DNA of 64,000 nucleotides from Agroathelia rolfsii (Eukaryota; Basidiomycota; Agaricomycetes; Amylocorticiales; Amylocorticiaceae). The stretch lies in the NCBI GenBank assembly GCA_018343915.1, contig JABRWF010000002.1, forward strand, positions 5,270,001 through 5,334,000. Reading direction: 5' to 3'. Numbering within the stretch: the stretch's first letter is position 1; each line of letters begins with the position of its first letter. The notes under the pieces were generated by a model. The model had not been told where the DNA came from and made no database searches. It was given only the letters and a program-made list of their open reading frames with translations. Made by a program: the position numbers and the translations under genes. This document shows, one piece after another, positions 13,879 through 26,247 of the stretch.

Positions 13879-16800
13879 CTACAACGTCTCCCATCCGCCA
13901 CTATCGACGGTGCTTTCCAACTTACGCGCAACGACAGTTGGAATCCCATGGTTTAGCCATGTCCTCCTCACCTCCTCCCATCGGGCGAGATGAAGATATT
14001 GCCGACGGCCGCGCCTGAGAAAAAAATTACAAGAGTTAGTATCATTACATTATTCGGCTTGATGAAAAGATTGTCCGCGAACCTCATGGAATGATCGACT
14101 TCGCCATGAGCATCTAGATACGGCGACTGGGCAAAAGTGCCACTGTTCGCATAGAGGTAGAGCAATGAACATCTTTTCACGAGGAAATACATTCCAATCG
14201 CTCCACCGCACCTATCATCGACAGTTTCATATCAGTTGTCCCTCTATATGGTGCAAGTAGAGGAAAGGACTTACTCTCGAGTATGCACATTGCACTCCCC
14301 TCTCCCTGTCCCATCTGGATCCTGGCAACAATGACTCGCCATACACACCGTCGTACCACAAATCAAACAGATGGCTGCGTCAGTAGGAACACTATCACAG
14401 TGCTTACATTTTAATGCTTGATCATGAGACCCGAAGAGACTGTCGAGGATCAAAGGTAGCCTCGCAATTTTGTACACGCCTGGGAAATCGAGCATCACAC
14501 CACAGTTGAGCTGCGAAGCTGCATGGGAATGGCCATAGTGGGCACACCATCCAGATAGCGCATTCTGCAATGTATCTTGCTTTGGTAGATCAGCAAGAGG
14601 AGGGATACCAAGGAATTTCAGGAGGCGAGTGTATTCGCATTCACTAGGGTCAAATTCGGGTGTAGGGAAGGCGTTGGGGAGGACAGATCGGCATAGGATG
14701 GCGGCTCGGCGAAGGAAAGGTAGTGTAAACGCATACAGTAGCCGTTCCATGCGGGCATCGCCAAAAGTCTCATACACCAAGGTCGCGGTGTGTTCAAAGA
14801 CTGGAGAGTGTCTAACAACAGACATGAAAAAGATCCGCAGGTCACCGAATATTGCCTCATGAGCACGACGGGGAATTTGTACTGTATTTTGGCTCCTCGT
14901 CTTGTTGAGAATATATACGAGTCCAATCACCGTCCGGGCGAGACAAGCATGGAAAGTCAGCGCCAGAACATGCCTAAGCATGTCAGGCCCAACTGCTGCA
15001 GTCTCAACCAGAATCGTAAACGGATCGCGCAATAAAAGTGGATACGCAAAGGAGGTAAGAGAAGTGCGACTCCATTCGGGCAGCAGGCGCTTGATGATGG
15101 CCTGCCGAACGGCCTCCCTACCCTCGTCCGGTCTTGCTTTCAAATGCGATCCCATGAGTTTGGTGAGCACGAGCAGCAGAGTACGTATCATCCTCATCTG
15201 AGCGTCCGTGAGCGTATCCACGAGGAGTTTACCACCAGCATCTACACCACGCTGAGCAATCTCAATCGATGCGACCGTGTACCCAACCAGTTCTTCAGGA
15301 AGATAAATACCGGCGCCTCGTTCGCCCTGCTCCGGCTCCGGTCGATCACGCAGATGGCGAGTTTGTTGTGATATCGTCTTCGACACAGACATAATAAAGT
15401 CCACCATTTTGCCTTCATCCGCATTATCCCACCGATCAGGTTTCTTCGATATAGACATGTACCCCGGATCCTGCGTACTCCAGAATCCAAACTCCCCAGT
15501 CCCGTTTCTGAACTGTAACGAATCAAGCTGGAAGTCAGGTCGGGATCTCAAAATACTGATACCAGCCGCGCGGATCCAGTCAGAGAAAGACACTGTGCTC
15601 AATGCGACCGTCGACGGCTGAGACACGGGTAGAAGGACGTTTCCTAAGCTCTTGCAAAGAGGGCAAATAAACTCCTTTCGCGCAATGTTCTCCGGGTGAT
15701 TCCTAGATGTCTGGGCTCGGTGGCGCTGTTTCGTGGATGCATTGTACATTTGGAAACACTCTAAGTGCATCATATGTGTGCATACGGATGAATGGAGACC
15801 AAACTTGGGGTGGTGCGAAGGGAATCCTTGGAAGTCCTGCGACGAAAAGTGCTCAGCGTCTCGGCGGTCCGCGTCGGGCGGGGGGAATACCGGCTTAGAT
15901 GGTGCATCTGCGCGGTCTAGAGAGGAAGGCGTCTGTAGCGCTTCGTTGAGGAAATAGTAGTGCCCATCCAAATGGCGTCGGATGAAACGGCTGGGCTGGA
16001 TTAGACCGAGCGTTCCAAATGCTCGTGTGTTATCTAGGTCCTCCTGACAAACGATACACGTTCCAAAGGAGGTCTGCTCTTCAGCCTCTTCATTCATGGC
16101 ATCATCTTCATCGTCCTCAACATCGTCAAAGTTGATAGCGAAGCTAGCTTGCTGAGCTTTCATCTGCTTCATGATCGCCTCCTGTCGAGCCTTTGCCGCT
16201 TTCTTTTTCGCCGACTCTGGATCATCGCCTTCGGTAGGGTTGATGACCTGACGGTGCTGTGCGACTTGTTCCGGAACAACCTTCTCCATCTCGCTCAAGA
16301 TCCACCGAATCCGGGGTTTGTACACCTTGAACCGCTCGTGGGTTTCAAGTCTGCAGAGAACATCAAGCAACGTCTTGTTATCCTGGAAATCCTTGACCGT
16401 CGCCAAGCTGCAAAAGACCGGCGCGCGCTCGATGATGGCCAGCATGGTCAGATGGAGGACCTGATCGAGTATAGCTTCCCCAGATGAAGCCGTCTCGCCC
16501 TCCGAATCGGTGATCATGACCACGTTGAGGATCGCGTAGAACATGACCTGCAACAAAGCCTCGGATTCGAAAACGGAGCCAAGGATCGAAAAGGGGCCTT
16601 GTGTGATGCCGAGCGGTTTGGGAACGATGACGGGCTCGGAAATACCTGCTTTCTTCATACGGTTGATGAGAACCGCTTCGACCTCCTCTCTCTTGTTACG
16701 CGTATAATGATAAAAGAAAGGGTTTATCTCGTCAAAGCACTCATCTTTGAGCTCGTAGACACCAGTGTCGAATGTCGATTCTGGTGGGCGGAAATTGGCC

Positions 16801-19687
16801 ACTTCTTTGAGTACATGCTCGAAAGAGACATCATCCGCTAACCTCTCCGCGACGCGCTTCACTAGATCGCTGAAGGAGCACGGGCCCATGCCCAGAGCGT
16901 GGACAATCTCCCGGCGAATGACCAGAGGCAACGACATCCGAGAAGCATTGGCTGTCTCGCTAAAGATTGTTATAAGAATGTAGAGGACTTCCTCAACCAT
17001 GCTAGCCAGCTGTGGCCCATCATAAACCGGGTGTAGAGTGATGCCACTAAAGTACCCCAGAAGCCCAAACCTATCAAGAATCGTCACAATGACGGTATTA
17101 GGGTCCAGAATGACGAGGGCGGTCTGGAGAATAAAGATGTCCTGATCGTAGCAAAGCTCGCGAAGCATGAAGTCCCGGTAGTGCAAAAGCTGTCCACGGA
17201 TAGCGAACCCGTTTCGTACCCAAAGCCCGGTTCGGATTTGGGCGATCATAGCGAGGACTGTTTCGAGTCTTCTCAATATTTCACTCAAATGGAATATACT
17301 CTTACAGGTACTGACCTCTGAGTGGGAAATCTATCACGGTCTGGATCGCATGCTCACTAGCATTACGAAGGATCACATCTCGAACGCTCGAAAGCCCCAC
17401 TGAGCTCAAGGACTCCTCAGAAAGCTGATCGACGTGCTTGAACAGCTCCGCTAGTAGCCAATGAAGCGAGTGGTGGAAGCTAACCCAGCCGTCGAGCACG
17501 TCAAACTGGACGATTTGATACTCCGCCCATCCGAAGCTGACATCGTGAAAATGGATGGGTGGGAACTTGGATTTATCTCGACTGCCGATCGTGGTGCACA
17601 CGAGGAGGATCCGATGCACCACCGCGTTGATGGCAACGACGAGCTCGGCGGGGCTAGACCTCGAAAATGCCTCTCCGTACACCTTGATGACGCGCGAGAG
17701 GGAGAGGGTAACGTTGAAGACACTGATCCAAGCATCCGTCTCATATTCAACATGAGTCGCCACTGCACGTTTATTGGGGTTGATGCACATGAACAGCTGA
17801 CATACGGCCGCGAACTGCGTCAGGTACTCGCGGTTGTGAGCAATCAGGTTCTGTACAGGACCGTTGTGACAGAGATAGCGAAGGTCGCTGAACACAGGCA
17901 TGAATCGTTTGGATTTGAACGGGAAGCTTTCGACATCGACATCGGTGGTCTCGTTCGGCGTATAGGAGATCCGCTTGTCGGCGATCTGGTTCGTGAAAAA
18001 GGCAGTGATGATGGCTAGCAGCCGAGTGACAACGTCATAATGCTTGACGATGTGATAAGCAACGGAAGGAACGGTGAAGAGTTGGAGAGCGAAATATTTG
18101 ATGGATGTTTCCGCCTCTCTATCGATCAGAAGGTACGCGTCGATAACACGCTGATATACATTTGCAAAATGTCCCGCTAATTCGGGTGAGTGACGGGTAA
18201 ACTAGATGATACGATGTATACGTACCAACAGCCAATTTATGCTCATGGGATAGAGTCAGAATGGACGCATATATCTCCTTTAGACTTAAACGGGGTTTCT
18301 TCCATAGTCTCGTATGGTACAAGAAAAGGCAATCAATTCGGGTAGGGTCGGATAAGCCGGCGGTAGGCGGTGATGGTTGGTTTGGGTACGCCTTGCGTGG
18401 AGACATCAGCTCAACGGCAATCATCTCTCTCAGGAATAGCGTGTCTGTGATGAGGCGACTGCGGGTCAAATCAAGAAGCCATTCGATGATGACGGCAGAG
18501 ACTTGTTCCCGAAACGTGTCATATGCTCTGCGAACGGTGACTCCCAGGTCGACTTGGGAGATTATTTGGGCAGTCTCGAGGAGCCGATGTACATTATTGT
18601 GCATATCGACGATCTCGCGGCCTTGTTCGTCAATATTCTTCACAATCATGTAGGCCTCGTCATGCGTCTTGTTCGTGGTATCAAGGATGAGTTGGATCAC
18701 CTCATCGTAAGAGTGCTTGTCGTCATTCCAAATGAGTACACAGTAGACGTCCTTCATCATGGGGTCGCCTGAGGGTTGAGCTCGTAGATCAGCTTCGGTA
18801 GTAGGGGGAGGGTTGGATGATTCATCGGGGGAGTTGTCCAAAGTGTCCAAGATAAAATCCAGCGCGTAGCCAATGGTGCGCTTCATACTTTCTTGAAGTT
18901 CTTCCGTAACTGGTACGCGGAAAGGATAGTTCTTCACGGGCTCTAATTCCGAGCCCATGACCGCCTTCCGTGGAGTCTTGGGTGGGGGAGCAAGGGGACG
19001 ACCTGTAGGAGGGACCCCTGCGATAGGTAGATGGAAGGGACAGTCTATGAAATTACGCCAAGCTTCCGCGTCACCACAATCGCAGCAGCCGCCGGATTGC
19101 TGAGCAATGAAAAAGCTGACGTTGTGATCACTATGGTTTGTGGCATGAAAGCATCGGGAGCAGAGAACGCAGCTGTCATCGAGCGAACAATCTCTTCAAA
19201 AAATAAAGCGTGCTATTAGTAAACAGATATACAGTTTGGTTATCAAAATGAGGACATGGCTTGACGTATCATGGTCTCTCATGAGGATATTTGGAAGCTG
19301 ACAAAGGCAACAAAACGCAACTTACTTGCATCTGAAACAGCTTTCGCCCTTCTTGAATATATGCCCACATGGACGCCCTGGGATTACTGGATCATCTTGG
19401 CCCGCCCCACAGTAGCCCGTTGAGAGTTGTGCCTGACTAATAGGAAACTCCTCAGAGAAGTCTATTGAAGATGAACCCAGGAAGAGACCAGAAGTAGCAC
19501 CCCAGAACGAGTTGCAGAGTTCCTTGAGAATTTCTTTTCTCGTTGCAGGCGTGAACTGGTAACCCCTAGATCCAGGCATCGTCTCAATTGCGAAACGGAG
19601 ATGATAGAGAGGATCGCTTGTGGGAGGGGGCTGGGGCACGCGATCTTTAGGCGTACGGAAAGATGGAAAGAGTGATGTCAAGCTCAT
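13879..19687 (-). CDS. UBR1: E3 ubiquitin ligase UBR1 (N-recognin)
   Basis: UBR1 recognises destabilising N-terminal residues and ubiquitinates such proteins for the proteasome (N-degron pathway). Exon 1 begins MSLTSLFPSFRTPKDRVPQP and carries the start of the UBR box (GRPCGHIFKKGESCFRCK). After an intron the box continues DCSLDDSCVLCSRCFHATNH and SGGCCDCGDAEAWR, so all the zinc-binding Cys/His of the box are seen. Next come the ClpS-like part (MMKDVYCVLIWNDDKHSYDE) and the long helical scaffold (AQIRTGLWVRNGFAIRGQLL, LRELCYDQDIFILQTALVIL). A RING-type region follows (CIVCQEDLD ... CTHMMHLECF ... FICPLCKSLGN). The C-terminal UBLC/cap domain ends HTRECGGAIGMYFLVKRCSL, AHGEVDHSMRRGRRQYLHLA and VVARKLESTVDSGGWETL before the TAG at 13879-13881. 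The gene has only five introns, unlike its intron-rich neighbours. Estimated length is about 1,800 residues, usual for the family. Confidence 0.95.
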
Positions 19688-20165
19688 TCTTTATCAGCAT
19701 AAACAAAGCAAAGGTTGATGTTGAAAAGACACGTCTTGGTGGGAATCTAAGTGCTTAGGCCTTGCAAACGGCCCACGGTGCTCGTACTGGTAGTCGTGGT
19801 GAGGTGCCAGTGTGTGCACAAGTGAGTATGCTGACATAATCAAATCGCTATGATGTAGCACCTGCCTAATCTGGACGATCAATTTGCAGCGATGTTACAT
19901 TTACGCACACACCAGTTTAGTTTGGATCAGTATTGAAAATTATAGGCTGGGAAGCTCATATAAACAACTGCACGACCTTTAGCAGTGCAAAATTCTCTTG
20001 CCCTGTGTGCATACGGTTTTTAAATAGTAGAGCCGACTTACCCAAACACGTGTAATTCGAGTCATAATGACCTTTACTATTCGCACTATCTTTGGCGGCG
20101 GTGAAATGATTTACTTCAGAAACAGAGGACAAGTACAGCTGCACAAATTTCTTCTCGTCTAGACA
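19688..20165. promoter_or_regulatory. Shared divergent promoter of UBR1 and MAPDA-like gene
   Basis: The two genes start head to head 478 bp apart, so the promoters of both must lie here or overlap. I see no clear TATA box or repeated site. Confidence 0.4.
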
Positions 20166-21765
20166 ATGATCACTGCAAATGTGTTCGGTCCTGCCAATCT
20201 GGCCCTCAATGCCCTGAATCCAAAACAAATCGAATTCTTGCAAGGACTGCCCAAAGCCGAGCTTCATGCGCATCTAAATGGCTCCATTCCTCTCGCAACG
20301 TTGCAGAAGCTGGCAAAAGAATACAATAGTTTAGACGATGGCCAAGACCAGCATCAGCTCCTTATCAAATCAGGATTAGAGCGTCTCCAACACCGTGACG
20401 GCGTCGTTCTTGAAGAGATCGGAGACTTCTTTGGTCTCTTTCCCGCCATCTACGCACTCACCTCGACCCCCGCGGCACTGAGCCTGGTCACCAAAGATGT
20501 GCTTGCGCAATTCTTGCACGGAGAGCATCCACAATGCACCTATTTTGAGCTGCGGACGACGCCGCGGATCACCACCGCCCTCCCGACTCGCGAGGCGTAC
20601 CTGAACGCCGTCCTGGACGTGGTGGAGTCCTACCGGCCCGACCAGGCGGCGCTCATGGTGAGCGTTGATAGGAGGATGTCTGAAACGGACGTCCGAGACT
20701 GCATTGATACAGCCATTCGATTGAACGCGAGCGGCAGACGGGTCGTCGGCGTCGACTTATGCGGGGATCCGAAGGTAAATGAATAGTCTCCCACTGGCAA
20801 TGCATCCGCCAAAACGAGTTGCACACACACCCCTGGCCCTTTCCGCCGACCTCTATAATTGTTCTGATGAACTAATAAAGAGCGAAAGAGAGAAAAGGAA
20901 TGTGTATATGTAGTGACGAAAACTTTTTTCTTCTTCACAGGCTGGAGACATGTCGCTATTTGTCCCGCATTTTCAGAGAGCGAAATCCGCAGGCCTCGGA
21001 ATTACATTACATATCGCCGAGGCGAGTATAAATTTTGCTACAACCGACAACGAAACTTACCTTCAAGTTACCATTGTACAATATGTTCATTTCTCTCTCT
21101 TTTTTGGTACCGCACAGACAGCAGAAAATCCCGTGGAAGACACTTTGACGCTTCTGTCTGTCCCTCCCGACCGTATCGGCCACGCCACCTTCCTAAATGA
21201 CGAAGCGCGGGCCTTTGTTCTGGAGAAGAACATTGCTATTGAATTATGCCTGAGCTCCAACCTCCTGTAAGCGCCTCAAATTTTCAACCGTATTCCTTTA
21301 CTGCCAGAATAGGCAAAAGTACACCTGAGCACCGGAAATTGAGACGCTTAACACCTAAACAGATGCAAAACCGTCTCGGGATTGGACTCGCATCATATCT
21401 TGTATTGGCTGGAACGTAACCATACGATTTCGATCTGCGTAAGTCCGCGTCCTTTAAAGGGGAAAAAGAAAAGAATCCGCTCGCAACCGAGTTCACTAAC
21501 ACTGATCACTCACATGACTTCGTTCCTTTGGGTTCCTCATGTTCTTTTCTTCTTTTGCTTTCAACTCTCGTTTACTAGTCCATACATTATATACTGACTG
21601 TTGAAACTATCAATGCAGTCCGACGACGTGCTTCCATTTAGAACATCCCTTCTAGGCGAATATGCCCTGCTACTCGCGCCTAAACCGATCGGACTGGGAT
21701 TGTCAGAGAAGGATGTCAGGGACATTGCGCAAATGGGGTTTAGAGCGAGGTTCGGACAGAAGTGA
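20166..21765 (+). CDS. Adenosine deaminase-like protein (N6-methyl-AMP deaminase type)
   Basis: This belongs to the metal-dependent adenosine/AMP deaminase family. The closest fit is the ADAL/MAPDA subgroup, which removes the N6 group of methylated AMP; substrate is inferred from family likeness. Zinc ligands appear in ELHAHLNGSI (HxH), in ITLHIAEA (His with the catalytic Glu) and in the final SDDVLPF pair of Asp. The catalytic His lies in RIGHATFLND, and CLSSNLLCKT is the family block before the last exons. The start MITANVFGPANLALNALNPK gives the expected short lead before the first motif. Introns follow DLCGDPK, ETYLQ, SSNLL and HTISIC; removing the one after ETYLQ joins it to TAENPVEDTLTLL. 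Length is about 360 residues. It is transcribed away from UBR1. Confidence 0.9.
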
Positions 21766-23330
21766 AGTGCTCTGTAAAATATGCACATGTCGTAATATCA
21801 TGATGCAGTTTTTGATAAAGCCACGTTGACGCGGAACTATGAGCACAAGGGTGTATAAATTGTTTACTCGATGGCACTAATATGTTGTACTTGGCTTTAT
21901 TACGTTGACTCTCAGGCTACACGTAAATCGATGCGGGGTATGGTACTAAACAATTACAGGTAATCCGAAAGAAAGCCGTAGGAATTTTGACCAGTGACCG
22001 AAGGATCTTTTGCACCATCAACATCAAGCTGATCACCAAGGCCAGGAATAGCCCTCAGCGTGGGATGATGGTACAAATCGGATATCAGGACATCAGCGCT
22101 CGTTTGAATATCTCTATTGTTTTCCTTATGCTTCGGATGAATTACCATAGAGTTATGATACAAGTCCCATCGCAAATACAATCACGAATCTGAACAGTCT
22201 ACAGCGACGGTACTACTAGGACTCGGAGTACGCCACACTGATAAGCCTGAGTGACATGATGTTCATCATGATTGCCTTAGTAGCTGACAACGTAGTGCTA
22301 GTATATATCTTCCCATCAGAGCAATGTCTGAGATTCTGATCGACAAGATTCGTTGGAGCACCAACTTACCATATTCTCAACAGTGTATTTCAATTTTTGG
22401 TCTGGAGGCTTTTGTGTCGTCGACTTCGCGGGAAACTCGTCGGGCTTGATGTTCATTTCAAGCCGCCGTGTCTCACAATCGCCAGTGCGGTACATCCCGT
22501 CTCATCTCATTAATTGGTGTTGCAGCTACTCACACTCTGCTTTTCAAACAAAAGAAATTAGGGACCTGGGATATGTTAATCTTACACAGGATGTCAGACC
22601 TATCCTGATTTGCAAACATCGGTTCAGACTTTTACTTTTTTAGTGTCACACTAGCACTGGCAGCAGTGGAACGAGAAAGAAGAAGAAAAAACTTTAACCC
22701 TCCAAGGCCGTGGACTTATCCGTGTCCGTAGCAGTCCCCGATATGCCGTATAAGGGAGTAGTTCCCGTCTTGACTTTCCCTCCTGGTCTTGTTTAATTTG
22801 ATCGACTTTAATCCCCAGCCTTCCAGGCTCTTCTTGCCCCTAAAAGAAGTGTCGAACCGCGGAGTACTATCACCAACCTTCGTTCCTTCCTATCGATGCA
22901 CGCATGGGTTGTTGTGTCATAATGATGAATCGTGATAATTTTCGAGCCGAAATGCTTCTAATTAGAACGTAACGGAAGAACAGAGAATCCAACCGCATTC
23001 CTGCTGAACAACCGGGCTGCCAGTGAGGAGAGCCCACATATCCTCTCTGCCTATTACAGCGACGCTTCCTTTTGGCGGCCCACTTTGCATGTGCACATGG
23101 GTGCGATCATGATCTGGATCTCTCCCTCCTTCGCCTCTTGGCGGGATATATGTCTCAAATTTATCTATGTGGGGAATTTGTATATAATAATGACATCCGT
23201 CCTCTCCCCTCTCTTGATTGCACACATTCTCTCAAAGCCGACACTCGCCCCTTGTCTCTCAGTGACTCCTCTCTCTGTTGCCTCTTGCCATCTTTGTGAC
23301 TTGTAGCGACTACTACTGTTCAAGTCGATT
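21766..23330. other. Intergenic, one orphan open frame
   Basis: This 1.56-kb gap holds the 3' flank of the deaminase gene and the promoter of the dehydrogenase. Minus-strand 21957-22181 reads an open stretch with low-bias sequence (DIQTSADVLISDLYHHPTLR, then IPGLGDQLDVDGAKDPSVTG). It could be a gene remnant, but I do not recognise it and see no start or partner exon. The remainder has no convincing coding signal. Confidence 0.35.
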
Positions 23331-24855
23331 ATGGCAGAACGTCTTGCACAGCTATCTGGCCACCTCACTGCTTCGTATAGTCGTGGGCTCTTAAAGGGCG
23401 ATGTTGCCATTATCACAGGTTTGACCACTGTCTCAATCGCTAGCAACGACACCTAGCAGTTAAATGACTTACGTTTTTATTGCTACAGGGGCCGGGCAAG
23501 GCATAGGCCGTGCAGCCGCTCTCCTCTTCGCCAAGGAAGGTGCCAAGGTTGTGCTCTGCGAGTAAGTCAGATTTTCCTCCTCCTCCCCCTCCCTCCTCCC
23601 TTTGCCCTTCTTCGGTTTAGAGTTTAAAACATTAGAGCATAACGTGACTCATCATGATCATTTGAACGAATCACAGTCTCGATGGTCAAAAAGCCGAGTC
23701 GGTTGCTCGAGAGATTCTGGAAAACGGTGGAGACGCCATGGCCATCCCTGGAGATGTTATGGCCGATCATTTCCCGCAGCAAGTGGTGCGCGAAACGATT
23801 GGGTACGTTGGGTGTTTCCTTCTTTATTTTTTCCTTCTCTTCATGGGGGATTGTTTGTCTCGCTTGTTTCACCATCTTTTGATTTGCCTGATCTAAAAAC
23901 AACGACTAACAAAAAATAACGATATGTATGTACGTATTTAGGAAGTACGGCAAAATCAATCACATCGTCAATAATGGTAAGTCAATTCTCGGCACTCCCG
24001 CGCCCGTGCGGACATGCGGGTGCATTCATCACAACTTTTTTTTCGCACCGATACTGATGCGGGGGTGATTCTCGCCTCTTTCTTTCTGTCTCTCTTTCTT
24101 GTCCGTTTAGCGGGTTTCGCATCTGACAGGATGTTTCATTCAACCTCGGATGAATCCTTCGATTTGATCATGAACGTGCATGTACGCGCACCGTTTCGTC
24201 TCATTCGAGAGGCGGCCCCTTATTTCCGGATAAAGGTGCGTCATCAGCCATCATCATGGTCGAGGGAAAGCCTCTTGTTCATCGGGGAAACTAACTTTTT
24301 TTTTCTTGTTCTTGTCTTGAATGCCATAATGCGCATAACAGGACCCATCAATACCACGCAGCATCATCAATGTCTCCTCCACCAGTGGCCTGCACGGTTC
24401 AGCTGGCCAGGCCAACTACGCCACCGCCAAATCGGCCCTCCTCGGCCTGACCAAGACGCTGGCAAAAGAATGGGGCCCCGCGTACGGCGTGCGGTGTAAC
24501 ACCGTCGCGTTCGGTATTGTCGATACGCGGCTCGTCTCGCCCATGGAGAACGGGCAGGTCATCCAGCTCGATGAGCCCGGCTCGGATGGATGTGCTGGTA
24601 AGAAGCACATGGCCAGGATTGGAATCCCGCGCATGGCGAGGGAGGAGACGATCAAAGCGACTGTATTGAGAAGGCCCGGTACACCTGAGGAGGCGGCCGC
24701 GGCGATTTTGTTGTGAGTATTGCACGGCCCTTATTCTTTTCTTTTTTTGCTTTGCATTTTTGTTTTCTCATTTCATCATTTTTAGCCTCGCCTCGCCCCT
24801 GTCATCATTTGTGACGGGGCATACACTCGAGGTGTCTGGCGGGTTTGGATTGTGA
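23331..24855 (+). CDS. Short-chain dehydrogenase/reductase (FabG-like)
   Basis: A classical SDR with an NAD(P)-binding Rossmann fold. Exon 1 starts MAERLAQLSGHLTASYSRGL and ends LKGDVAIITG; the glycine motif is completed by the next exon as TGAGQGIGRAA. The structural NNAG follows in HIVNNAGFASDRMF. Catalytic residues are Ser in IINVSSTSGLHG and the Tyr/Lys pair in YATAK. A segment rich in Met and Gly (KKHMARIGIPRMAREETIKA) precedes the terminal RRPGTPEEAAAAI and SSFVTGHTLEVSGGFGL, which fits fungal 3-oxoacyl-[acyl-carrier-protein] reductase-like SDRs. Five or six short introns are present. The stop is TGA at 24853-24855. The exact substrate cannot be read from sequence. The initial 20 residues could be a weak targeting sequence. 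Confidence 0.9.
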
Positions 24856-25290
24856 GTTGAGGAGCAGTTTAAACAACATATTTTTATGCTTTAAGGGTCA
24901 CACGGAATATTTTGGATGCTTATGTGTACTTTTATCAATGTAACTTTAAACATCTCAACCAATGTAAGAATGCGCAAGTTAAATAAAAACAGTTTGTAGC
25001 GATTCAGGGATTTCGATCAAATAGATAGCTGATCAAGTGGACATTTGCAAATCAATAGAGAATAAAGTATATCACAATGGGTGAAGAATATAATTGCAAT
25101 GACATATAAGTACAAGAATGATGGTAGAAAATACAAGGACGTGATAATGGCTGCATGGATTACAAAGACAATCGTCTTGAGAAAGTTAAGCCCGGCCCTT
25201 CCTTTTGAGAGGCTTTCCGGTATCGTGCATTGTTCTGGGAGGTCGCTCATCATTCAACACATGTTTTCAATTTCCATCTTGTAAGAAAAC
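24856..25290. other. Convergent 3' spacer
   Basis: The dehydrogenase and the CSN7 gene end towards each other here. The stretch is AT-rich and should contain both 3' UTRs. I see no gene. Confidence 0.5.
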
Positions 25291-26247
25291 TTACTTGCGC
25301 AGAATCTTAGCCGTAGGTGGCTCCATATCCACATCCATCAGACTATCAGAGATCCCAGACGCCCCTCCACCAATCTTCTTGCTCTTTTCCTTTTGCTTCT
25401 CCATCACATCCCTCAGCATATCGTTGAACGCTTTCTCATGCTCCTCTTTATGCGCCTTGTCTGCCGCCACCGCTTCACCAATTGTATCGATCTTTGCCTG
25501 CAGCGCAGCGAGCACGGATGACGTCGTTTCCTTCCAGTTTTGTAGGTCGAGGTAAAGCTTTTTCACCCTCTCCGGTTCGAGATCGCGGCCCATAGTATAC
25601 TCCACCTCGAGTTGACGTTCTTTTTGATCAAGTTTGCCATGGAGGACGTCGAGGTAGATGGCGTCGATGATGAGATCTTCTAGTTCACGGATGTTGGAGA
25701 TGTCGAGGTCGCGTAGAAGCTGATCGTATGATAGTATCTGAATATATACGTAAGTATACTAAGGGATAGAAAAGAGAAGGAAGATCTGGGGAGTAAGGGT
25801 GAAATGGCGTACTCGATGCTCGGATGCATAAGTGACAAGAGAGAGATGCTTCAACTTGGTAACTTGCGCATTGTTAAGTGGGGGTAGAGAAGATCTATTT
25901 TCTTATGAAATATATTTGAATCATGGTACTGAGGTCAAGTGATCATGAGCCTTACCGAGATAATCTTTGTAGGTCTTGTACGCAAATAGCTGCAATAGTG
26001 AAAAGGAAGGTGCATGTTGTTCATTATTTTGAAGCTATTGTTGCTCTCATGAGAGAGTATTTCGAATTATAGAGCATTTTGTATTTACTTCTTGAATGCT
26101 GGGGACATCCAACAGCTCTGAGAATACAAATACACCAGGCGCAGAGGTGGCATCTTGGATGAGCTTTGCTGCCGCTGCGCCTCTGGCAGACTTTGACATG
26201 AGCAGGAAAGGCTCTAGTTTGGCCGCAGAATGTGTTCCGAGCTCCAT
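25291..26247 (-). CDS. CSN7: COP9 signalosome subunit 7 (PCI domain)
   Basis: This is a PCI-domain subunit of the COP9 signalosome, which removes NEDD8 from cullins and thereby tunes cullin-RING ligases. The N-terminus MELGTHSAAKLEPFLLMSKS followed by GAAAAKLIQDATSAPGVFVF and SELLDVPSIQE is the typical CSN7 opening. A middle exon gives VTKLKHLSLVTYASEH and the winged-helix part reads LRDLDISNIRELEDLIIDAI and YLDVLHGKLDQKERQLEVEY. The C-terminal exon is a coiled-coil tail (RVKKLYLDLQNWKETTSSVL) ending PPTAKILRK. Introns interrupt it near 25740-25810, 25850-25960 and 25990-26090. Length is about 260 residues. It is convergent with the dehydrogenase gene. Confidence 0.9.

Noticed and set aside
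15144..18018. Plus-strand open frames inside UBR1
   Set aside because: The minus-strand reading is a well-conserved protein throughout; the plus frames show no family features.
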